DNA of 5,228 bases. It comes from Candidatus Aminicenantota bacterium (GTDB lineage Bacteria > Acidobacteriota > Aminicenantia > Aminicenantales > JAFGBC01). The stretch's first letter is position 1. The number at the start of each line of letters is the position of its first letter. This document shows, in pieces, positions 1 through 5,228 of the stretch. The notes beneath the pieces were generated by a model. That model was given only the letters and a program-made list of their open reading frames with translations, was not told the DNA's origin and searched no databases. The position numbers and the translations under genes were made by a program. The stretch spans positions 1 through 5,228 of the forward strand of contig JAFGBC010000229.1 in the NCBI GenBank assembly GCA_016933355.1, given 5' to 3'.

Positions 1-437
1 GACCAGTCCAGCCCGGCGAATCCGCCCCGGCTCCGGGTCCGGTCCTCGCGCGGACCGAGCGGCGCCAACCCGCTCCCGTCGGCGTTCATCACGAACAGGA
101 TGTAGGGCCCGTTGGGATTGGCCATGAAGGCGATCTTCGACCCGTCGGGCGACCATTTGGGGAACTCGTCATTCCAGGCGTTGTCGGTCAGCTTCCGCAC
201 CCCGTCCGCCGTCAGGAGGCAGATCTCGTTGTCGCCGTCCATGTCCGACTGGAAGACGATCCGTCCTTCGAAGGCGAATTCCGGCCGGAGCGCTTGCGGG
301 TCCGCAACGGCGGCCGGCCCCGGATTCCGGGCCCGCTCCCGGTCGCTGCAGCCGACGACGAGGCCGGCCAGGAGAAGTCCGACCCCCAGCGTCACAAGCC
401 GCGCCGGGGTCCCCGTCCGTCGTCTAAGCTTGCGCAT
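1..437 (-). CDS. PD40/TolB-like beta-propeller lipoprotein, N-terminal part (runs off the window)
   Basis: Third gene of the minus-strand operon; only the first 145 codons are inside the window. The ATG at 437 is preceded by AAGGAG with a 6-nt gap, which decides the start. The N-terminus is a lipoprotein signal: basic residues 2-7 (RKLRRR), a hydrophobic stretch at 14-28, and a lipobox VVGC with the lipidated Cys at 30. A Pro/Ala-rich linker follows to about residue 55. Then come WD40/PD40-type repeats as in TolB: GRIVFQSDMDGDNEI at 58-72, the hallmark FPKWSPDGSKIAF at 92-104, and a next strand ILFVMNADGSG at 113-123. Such propellers usually bind proteins or glycans rather than catalyse. It is probably anchored at the periplasmic face of a membrane, most likely the outer one. 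It is not tolB itself on present evidence: TolB is normally a soluble periplasmic protein, and no tol/pal genes are visible. The family call is firm; the partner is unknown. Confidence 0.9.
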   Translation of the reverse strand, partial: MRKLRRRTGTPARLVTLGVGLLLAGLVVGCSDRERARNPGPAAVADPQALRPEFAFEGRIVFQSDMDGDNEICLLTADGVRKLTDNAWNDEFPKWSPDGSKIAFMANPNGPYILFVMNADGSGLAPLGPREDRTRSRGGFAGLDW

Positions 438-2850
438 GATTGTCTCCTTTTCCCGCCGACAGGAAGCCCGAAACACCCGCCAGGGCGACCGCGTAGGCCG
501 CCGCGCCGAGCAGGAAGGTCAGGTTGAAGCCCCAGTTCAAGCTGACGATGAGCGAAAACACCGACCCGAATACGGTGAAGATCGAGTTGACGCCCCAGCA
601 CCAGGGGACGATCGCCTCCAGGCTGCGGACCTTGAGCAACCGGATCCCGGAGGGGAAGGGAATGCCCATCATGAACCCGAGCGGCGCGATGATCAGGACC
701 GCCGCCGCGATGCGCAGGGTCCGGCCCAGGGGCATCAGCAGGCCGAGCAGGCCGTTGAGGCCGAGGATGTAGAGGATCGAAAGCCCGATGATGACCGCGA
801 GGATCCGGGGCAGGAACGCCCCGTCCACGGCCCGCTTGCGGGCGAAGAAGCTGCCCAGGCCCGAGGCGCTCAGGAGCGCGAAGAGCGTGACGGCCAGGGC
901 ATAAACGGCGCCGCCCAGGAAATAATTGAGCTTCTGGATGAGGACGATCTCGATCAGGATGTAGCCGAACCCGAGCGCCCCGAAATAGAGCATCGGCCGC
1001 CGCCAGCCGCGGCGTCCGCCCGTCCTGAAGGCCGCGAGCGGGACGACGATGAAGAGGATGCCGAGGAGCGTGACCTGGACCAGGCTGAAAATGGCGACGC
1101 GCATCCCGAGCGGGACCAGCTGATCGTAGACCCAGCGGGAGGTTTTGGGCGCGAACAGGCTGCTCCACTTGTAGTACTGGAAGAAGAAGGGCGCGTCGTC
1201 CCAGGCCGGGGCGATCTTGTAGGGATAATCTTTGGCGAACGTCTTTTCGGAGGCCCGGTCGAGCCGGAGGTAGCGGTCGACAGGGTTGTCGCGCGGCCCG
1301 TCGGGCAGGTAGACAAAACCGTATTCCATCCGGCCCGCCCAGTCCTTGAGCCGGGCCAGCTCGCCCGGATCGAACGGCCTTTTCTTGAGCATGACGTTGA
1401 CCCAGAGCGGGCCCCGGACGAGCGCGAAATGGCGCTCGGGGTCTTCGACGCCGGCCCGCCACAGGGCTTCCTTCATGGTCGTGACCAGCTTGAATTCCTC
1501 GCGGGGCGGGTCGAAGGCGACCCGGGTGATCGAGATGACGCCCCGATCGGTCAGCCGTTCGAGCATGGCGTTGATCGCCTCGACGGTCAGGATGTAGTGC
1601 TCGGACAGCGCGTAGGAGCCGGAGGACAGGGCCGGGTAATCGTCCAGGCCGCTCGTCGTGATCACGTCGACCTTGCCCCGGAAGCGGCTGAGGAAATGAC
1701 GGCCCTCCCAGGGGACGAGCGTGCAGCGGTCGGCAAGCCGGCCCGAGTACTGGTAGTAGGTCTTCTCGAGGAGCCGGACCTTCTCGGGATTGAGCTCGAC
1801 GCCGATGACGTTCGTGACGTGATGGTAGAGGGCGACCAGGATGTCGATGCCGCCGCCCGGGCCGATCACGACCGTCGACCGGTAGCGGTCCTCGGACAGG
1901 TAGTAGGGCGCGGCCATGATGTAGCCGGCGAAGAAGTCGTAGGCGGACAGGCTCTTGTCGATCTTCATGATCCCCGACGAGAGGATCCCGTCCTTGAAGA
2001 TGTAGCGAAGCTCGCAGTCCCTGTCGTTGAAGACCGGGCTGATGTCCCCGCCGAAGCCCCAGACCTTCCGGGTCAGCGGCCGGGTCACGTCGACGCGCTC
2101 GATGACGTTCCATTTGGAATGCTCGATGTCGCCCTTTCCCTTCCAGGGCGGCGCGTGCTGGAACATCGCTTTGGAGGGCGGCGGATAGACGAGGATGGGG
2201 TCCTCGACCGCCAGCTTATAGGTGAAGAACCCGGACAGGAGGAAACAGGCCAAGGCGGCCAGGCGCAGCCGCCGCCCGAACCGGGCCGCCGGGAGGAGGA
2301 CCAGGAAGCCGATCAGCGCCAGGACATGGAGGATCAGGGGCGCCGAAAGGACCTCGAAGAGAAGGACGACCCCGAGGCTTCCCAGGCCGGCGCCGAGCAG
2401 GTCGAAGAAATAGAGGGCGTTGGCGCGCTCCGGGTACAGGGTGAACAGGCCGCTGATGACCCGGCCGCCGAAGAAGAAGGGGAGGCCGAGCAGGAGATAG
2501 AAGAAGACCAGCGTCACCTGATTCGTCCAGTCCGCGTCCCATTCCAGCGGATAGAACCCGATCTTGATGATGAGGTAGAAGGCGAACAGGATCGAGCCGA
2601 AGAACAGCACCAGGTTCGCGCCCAGAAAGCTCTCCTCCATCCGCTCCTTCCGGAGGCGGAGGCTGATCGAGGCGCCGGCGGCCCCGAACCCGAGCAGGCT
2701 GACGCTGATGATCATCGAAGTGAAATGATAGTAGGTCAGGACGGAGAAGATCCGGGCGTAGACGATCTCCATCGCCAGGCAGGAGAACGCGGTCAGGAAC
2801 AAGAGCATGTAGGTCAGGGAGAAGCTGCGGCTCTTCGGGTCGGGCGTCAT
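424..2850 (-). CDS. Polytopic membrane protein with spermidine-synthase/SAM-methyltransferase-like domain (808 aa)
   Basis: Second gene of the operon. Seen in order: an N-terminal membrane half with about seven hydrophobic segments (roughly 10-31, 43-64, 74-98, 110-136, 144-165, 168-188, 195-211), opening with the family-like AMEIVYARIFSVLTYYHF at 26-43. A Rossmann-type domain spans about 245-490, with SAM-loop GPGGG at 330-334, acidic VELN at 351-354, WEGRHFL at 381-387 and DVITTSGLDD at 395-404. A linker carries DDAPFFF at 551-557. A C-terminal membrane half covers about 578-795, with EIVLIQKLNYFLGG at 634-647 and PWCWGVN at 749-755. This matches the large membrane-embedded spermidine-synthase-like proteins common in environmental bacteria, which are much longer than ordinary SpeE (about 300 aa). 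The chemistry is unproven: the catalytic DxxDP-type motif of true aminopropyltransferases is not intact. The ATG lies in an ATGA overlap with the upstream stop and has AAGGA 6 nt upstream. An inner-membrane location is expected. Confidence 0.9.
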   Translation of the reverse strand: MTPDPKSRSFSLTYMLLFLTAFSCLAMEIVYARIFSVLTYYHFTSMIISVSLLGFGAAGASISLRLRKERMEESFLGANLVLFFGSILFAFYLIIKIGFYPLEWDADWTNQVTLVFFYLLLGLPFFFGGRVISGLFTLYPERANALYFFDLLGAGLGSLGVVLLFEVLSAPLILHVLALIGFLVLLPAARFGRRLRLAALACFLLSGFFTYKLAVEDPILVYPPPSKAMFQHAPPWKGKGDIEHSKWNVIERVDVTRPLTRKVWGFGGDISPVFNDRDCELRYIFKDGILSSGIMKIDKSLSAYDFFAGYIMAAPYYLSEDRYRSTVVIGPGGGIDILVALYHHVTNVIGVELNPEKVRLLEKTYYQYSGRLADRCTLVPWEGRHFLSRFRGKVDVITTSGLDDYPALSSGSYALSEHYILTVEAINAMLERLTDRGVISITRVAFDPPREEFKLVTTMKEALWRAGVEDPERHFALVRGPLWVNVMLKKRPFDPGELARLKDWAGRMEYGFVYLPDGPRDNPVDRYLRLDRASEKTFAKDYPYKIAPAWDDAPFFFQYYKWSSLFAPKTSRWVYDQLVPLGMRVAIFSLVQVTLLGILFIVVPLAAFRTGGRRGWRRPMLYFGALGFGYILIEIVLIQKLNYFLGGAVYALAVTLFALLSASGLGSFFARKRAVDGAFLPRILAVIIGLSILYILGLNGLLGLLMPLGRTLRIAAAVLIIAPLGFMMGIPFPSGIRLLKVRSLEAIVPWCWGVNSIFTVFGSVFSLIVSLNWGFNLTFLLGAAAYAVALAGVSGFLSAGKGDNHAQA
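444..449 (-). promoter_or_regulatory. Ribosome binding site of the propeller lipoprotein gene
   Basis: AAGGAG on the minus strand, 6 nt from the ATG at 437 and inside the 3' end of the 808-residue gene. It fixes the start of the downstream lipoprotein and supports translational coupling across the 14-bp gene overlap (424-437). Confidence 0.75.
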
Positions 2851-4052
2851 CTCTGATCCTTCTCCTCCGCGTCGGCGTTCGGCCCGCTGATGAGCTCCTG
2901 GTAATAGGCCCGGCCCAGGGCGCGGAACAGCCCCTCGGCCAGCACGGCGTGGCCGTAAGGGCTCAGCTCGACGCCGCCCTCGCTGACCGCGGCGAACCCC
3001 GCCTGCCGGAAGCGGACCCGAAGGTCGCGGAACGAGAACTTGTTGAGGTCGGCCTCGTGACGGAGGATGCGGTGGGCGGGCTCTTCCAGGTAGCGGCCGT
3101 CGACCTCGTAGAAGAAGGGAACGACCGCGACGAGGACGCGAAAGCCGCGGCTGTGGGCTAGGGTTTCGAGCTTCGCCAGGGCGAACCGGATTTTACCGAT
3201 ATTCTCGAGGTCCGCGTATTTGTTCAGCCAGAGGCGGCCGGGCGACTCCGTGACGGCCCGCCCGGCGCCCTCACCGGAGGCCGCTTCGAAGAAGGCCTGG
3301 CTCTGGGCGATCCGCCGGAATTGGGCGTCCAGGACGATGTCGGACGGGGCCGGCGGGAAGAGCGGGCCGTAAGGGTCGGCGCCCCGGGCGAGGCGCGCGG
3401 CTTTTTCTTCGCGGCCGCCGAACCCCGCGACGTCCCGCATCCAGCCCCAAACCCGGAGCTCGCCGCTGCCGGCGCCTTCTCCGGCGCCGAAGACGAGCCC
3501 CCGCAAATCGTCGCGGTTGGAGGCGATGTCCATCAGCCGGTAGCAGAGGATGACGACGTCGGGCTCGATCGCGCCGACCTTCCGCTCGAGGGCCGTGACC
3601 TCCTGCAGCGTGTCGTAGCCGTCCGCGCCCAGCTCCACGACCTCGAAGCGCGGGTCGACGCCCTTGAGCTTCTGCTCGAGCCTCCGGGCGAAAACCTGGT
3701 TCTCGTGAATCCGGGGATGGACGGAGCTGCTGAGGATCGCGATCCGGATCCGGTCTCCCTTAACCGCGGCGATTTCGCGTCCGCGCAGACCCTCGGCATT
3801 GATCGCGATGCGGGTGCCGTCGACGACTTGCTGGAAACCGGGGATGAGCTCCCAGCGGAGAACGGGGTCGGGAGAGAGCCTCAGGTACTCCGGGGGATGA
3901 GGGATGGACTCTCCGGCGGGACGGCCCGGCCGGACTCCGGCCGCGCGGAAGCCGACCTCGGCCAGGACGAGCACCAGGACGGCTCCGCCGATGACGAAGA
4001 GAATCCAGCGGCGCGCGGGCCGGGGATGGGCGGACGAAGGTCCGGATTTCAC
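2847..4052 (-). CDS. Membrane-anchored SGNH/GDSL-hydrolase-like protein with degenerate active site
   Basis: First gene of the operon, 401 aa from the GTG at 4052. A basic stretch (RPARRW, 12-17) precedes one transmembrane anchor at about 17-34, placing the rest outside the inner membrane. The family signature INAEGLRG at 84-91 is the INslGLRG motif that precedes block I in many SGNH proteins. Block I should be GDSxTxG but reads SSSVHPR at 108-114, followed by the usual ENQVFARRLEQKL. Block II glycine is kept in ELGADGYDTLQE (140-151). Block III, normally LND, reads LMD at 173-175. Block V, normally DxxH before LSPxGH, reads GGVE at 359-362 before LSPYGH (363-368). Fold membership is well supported; hydrolase or acyltransferase activity is doubtful. 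A longer form starting at TTG 4100 is open but has no ribosome site and would overlap the promoter, so GTG is preferred. The stop overlaps the next start as ATGA. Confidence 0.82.
   Translation of the reverse strand: MKSGPSSAHPRPARRWILFVIGGAVLVLVLAEVGFRAAGVRPGRPAGESIPHPPEYLRLSPDPVLRWELIPGFQQVVDGTRIAINAEGLRGREIAAVKGDRIRIAILSSSVHPRIHENQVFARRLEQKLKGVDPRFEVVELGADGYDTLQEVTALERKVGAIEPDVVILCYRLMDIASNRDDLRGLVFGAGEGAGSGELRVWGWMRDVAGFGGREEKAARLARGADPYGPLFPPAPSDIVLDAQFRRIAQSQAFFEAASGEGAGRAVTESPGRLWLNKYADLENIGKIRFALAKLETLAHSRGFRVLVAVVPFFYEVDGRYLEEPAHRILRHEADLNKFSFRDLRVRFRQAGFAAVSEGGVELSPYGHAVLAEGLFRALGRAYYQELISGPNADAEEKDQR
2857..2868 (-). promoter_or_regulatory. Ribosome binding site of the spermidine-synthase-like gene
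   Basis: On the minus strand the sequence GGAGGAGAAGGA sits inside the last codons of the SGNH gene. Its AAGGA core (2861-2857) is 6 nt from the ATG at 2850. It offers two overlapping Shine-Dalgarno-like elements and fits the ATGA stop-start overlap, so re-initiation by the same ribosomes is likely. Confidence 0.7.
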
Positions 4053-4058
4053 AGGCGC

Positions 4059-4087
4059 ATTGTAGGGGAATCGCCCCCATGAGTCAA
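4059..4087 (-). promoter_or_regulatory. Sigma-70-like promoter of the three-gene operon
   Basis: Read on the minus strand, TTGACT (4087-4082) is followed by a 17-nt spacer and TACAAT (4064-4059), each one mismatch from the TTGACA and TATAAT consensus at ideal spacing. Six nucleotides (GCGCCT) then separate the -10 box from the GTG at 4052, so transcription would begin at or next to the start codon. It lies inside the longer TTG-initiated reading frame, which argues against that longer start. A GGGG-N6-CCCC inverted repeat fills much of the spacer. Confidence 0.65.
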
Positions 4088-4093
4088 ACGGCG

Positions 4094-4122
4094 TTGCCAA
4101 GGGTGGGAGCCTATGCTATTGT
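4094..4122 (+). promoter_or_regulatory. Sigma-70-like promoter of the divergent propeller gene
   Basis: TTGCCA (4094-4099), a 17-nt spacer and TATTGT (4117-4122) lie just upstream of the GTG at 4129, with a 6-nt gap (TCTAGG) from the -10 box to the start codon. The match is weaker than on the other strand, and an overlapping TATGCT at 4112-4117 is an alternative -10 with a shorter spacer. The two -35 boxes are only 6 bp apart back to back, so the polymerases would compete for this site and a single regulator could control both directions. Confidence 0.45.
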
Positions 4123-4128
4123 TCTAGG

Positions 4129-5228
4129 GTGAATTCGCGGAAAATGAAGGTCCCTGCCTTAATTCTCGCCGTCGGAGCCCTCGTCCTCCCGTCCGTTTCC
4201 GGCCTGACGGAGGACGGCCGCGGCGCCTTTCATGCCGGCCGCGCGCCCTATCCGGCCTTCACTGCGGCCGGAGAACTGGTCGTCCTCTATCGGGACGGCA
4301 CGGACAGGCTGGGACTGGCCGGATTCCGCGGCGGCCGTTCCGACTATGCCGTTTCCGCCCTTTCGCGCCGTCTCCTGACCGACGCGCCCGTCCTGAAGCG
4401 GGACGGCTCGGGCGGGCTCTGGGCGGCCTGGGCCGAGGGCGCGCCCGGCGGTTGCGAGATCCGCCTGGCCCGCGTCTCCGGACGCCGGGCGGTGACGGTC
4501 CTGACCGTCCGGACCGGAACGGATCATCCCGTCTCTCTCGACCTGGCGTTCGACGGCGCGGGCCGTCCCTGGATCGGCTGCGTCCTCTATTCCGAGGCGG
4601 GCTACGCCGTCCGCGTCTTTCCCCCCGCCGATCCAGGCGGGCGGACGATCGAGGTTGCACAGGCGGAAATCGGCGGCCTCCGGGTCGCCGCCGGCCGTTC
4701 GGGCCTCCGCGCGTTCTGGGTCGCGGACGAAAACGGACGGTCCGAGGTCCGGACCGCGTCCTTCGCGGAGAGCGGCGCCGCCCGAGGCGGAGTGACGGCC
4801 GCGGTCCGCTCCTCGACCGGACCGATCCTCGGACTCCAGGCCGCGAACGGGCCGGACGGCCGGCCCTGGCTGGTCTGGTCCGGCTACGACGGAAACGACT
4901 ATGAAATCTTCGTCGCCTCTGCGACCGAAGCCGGAATCGCGCTCGGATCCGCGCTGACCGCAAACGAGGACCAGGACCTCTTCCCGTCCCTTGCCTTCCT
5001 GCCATCGGGCGATCCGTTCGTCGCCTGGCACCGTCCGGAATCCCGGACGGGACGCATCCTCGCCAGACGCCGTTCGGCGGGGGCCTGGGGCCGGGAGCTG
5101 CTGCTGGCGCCGACGGCCGAGCCGTTGAGCCGTCCTCTCAGGGCGGTGGCCGAGGGCGGACGCATCGGGTTGGCTTGGGAGGAGTCCGACGCCTTCCGCA
5201 CGGCCCTCGTCGACGCCGCCGGGCTGGA
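4129..5228 (+). CDS. Exported beta-propeller-like repeat protein of unknown function, 5' part (runs off the window)
   Basis: Divergently transcribed; 366 codons are inside the window and no stop is reached. The reading frame opens at GTG 4129, with an in-frame ATG at 4144 as alternative. The N-terminus is a signal peptide: RKMK, a hydrophobic stretch at 8-23, and likely cleavage near VSG at 23-25. I do not recognise a named family, but seven repeats follow the pattern G-x-x-[WFV]-x-[VA]-[WY], with the last residue at 54, 101, 151 (Cys), 197, 250, 300 and 350. Most of these are followed after a few residues by a polar turn and a beta strand, for example DGNDYEIFVAS at 254-264. The roughly 50-residue period and the tryptophans suggest a propeller of the sialidase/BNR or TolB type. 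No canonical Asp-box (SxDxGxTW) or catalytic residues were seen. It is probably a periplasmic or surface binding protein; the function is unknown. Confidence 0.8.
   Translation, partial: MNSRKMKVPALILAVGALVLPSVSGLTEDGRGAFHAGRAPYPAFTAAGELVVLYRDGTDRLGLAGFRGGRSDYAVSALSRRLLTDAPVLKRDGSGGLWAAWAEGAPGGCEIRLARVSGRRAVTVLTVRTGTDHPVSLDLAFDGAGRPWIGCVLYSEAGYAVRVFPPADPGGRTIEVAQAEIGGLRVAAGRSGLRAFWVADENGRSEVRTASFAESGAARGGVTAAVRSSTGPILGLQAANGPDGRPWLVWSGYDGNDYEIFVASATEAGIALGSALTANEDQDLFPSLAFLPSGDPFVAWHRPESRTGRILARRRSAGAWGRELLLAPTAEPLSRPLRAVAEGGRIGLAWEESDAFRTALVDAAGL

Larger units (their letters stand above)
4053..4128. other. 76-bp divergent intergenic region
   Basis: This is the only clear non-coding stretch in the window. 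It contains both divergent promoters back to back and little else. No ribosome binding site precedes either GTG. No terminator, RNA gene or attachment site is visible here. The minus-strand frame stays open through part of it (up to TTG at 4100), but that extension contains the only TCA codon found in the gene's frame between positions 3321 and 4100, consistent with its being untranslated. Confidence 0.6.

Noticed and set aside
392..2113. A 573-codon minus-strand frame overlapping the membrane gene.
   Set aside because: Arg/Pro/Gly-rich shadow frame, as expected in GC-rich DNA, with no ribosome site or recognisable motif.
112..2856. A 914-codon open frame on the plus strand.
   Set aside because: It is the exact codon-register antisense of the 808-residue membrane gene. 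Its product is a low-complexity run rich in Glu, Asp, Arg, Gln and Gly with no domain, while the minus strand shows clear membrane segments and family motifs.
3321..4082. A 253-codon plus-strand frame opposite the SGNH gene.
   Set aside because: Codon-register antisense shadow of a gene with recognisable SGNH landmarks; its composition is acidic and low in complexity.
4053..4100. N-terminal extension of the SGNH protein starting at TTG 4100.
   Set aside because: It has no ribosome site, would overlap both promoter hexamers, and contains TCA and several A/T-ending codons unlike the rest of the gene. It remains formally possible.
4494..4509. Perfect 7-bp inverted repeat GACGGTC-CT-GACCGTC.
   Set aside because: It lies in the middle of the rightward gene, has only a 2-nt loop and no T-run, and encodes two similar Val/Thr strands; most likely chance rather than a terminator or operator.
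4159..5031. A 290-codon minus-strand frame opposite the rightward gene.
   Set aside because: The plus-strand frame has a signal peptide, regular 50-residue repeats and a promoter; the minus-strand frame has none of these and is Gly/Arg/Asp-rich.
1..5228. Search for tRNA or rRNA genes, CRISPR arrays, insertion sequences and intrinsic terminators.
   Set aside because: No cloverleaf-like arms, direct-repeat arrays, terminal inverted repeats with a transposase, or GC-hairpin plus T-run structures were seen; the window is nearly all coding.

Overview
This is a GC-rich window, roughly two thirds G+C by eye, and almost entirely coding. It comes from a bacterium with a double-membrane-type envelope, since it encodes a lipoprotein, an inner-membrane enzyme-like protein and an exported protein. 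The gene content (spermidine-synthase-like protein inside a membrane domain, membrane-anchored SGNH protein, PD40/TolB-type propeller) is a style I associate with Acidobacteriota, Aminicenantes or similar environmental lineages. That placement is an inference; no marker gene is present.

Layout. A minus-strand operon of at least three genes is read leftward from a promoter near 4060-4087. Gene 1 (4052 to 2847) is a single-pass membrane-anchored SGNH/GDSL-hydrolase-like protein whose catalytic blocks look largely eroded. Gene 2 (2850 to 424) is an 808-residue polytopic membrane protein with a spermidine-synthase/methyltransferase-like Rossmann domain inserted between two membrane halves. Gene 3 (437 to beyond base 1) is the N-terminal part of a lipoprotein with PD40/TolB-like beta-propeller repeats. 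The genes overlap by 4 bp (ATGA) and 14 bp, and genes 2 and 3 each have an AAGGA-type ribosome binding site exactly 6 nt from the start codon, so the three products are probably made together.

A fourth gene runs rightward (4129 to beyond base 5228). It encodes an exported protein with seven visible repeats of about 50 residues, best read as a beta-propeller. The 76 bp between the two divergent start codons holds two back-to-back sigma-70-like promoters. In both, the -10 hexamer is followed by exactly 6 nt and then GTG, which suggests that both divergent transcripts are leaderless.

Working together (inference): the set looks like an envelope module, with an inner-membrane SAM-domain protein, a membrane-tethered degenerate SGNH domain and a lipoprotein propeller facing the periplasm or outer membrane, plus a divergently controlled second propeller. 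The substrate is unknown. No polyamine, exopolysaccharide or transport partner lies inside the window.
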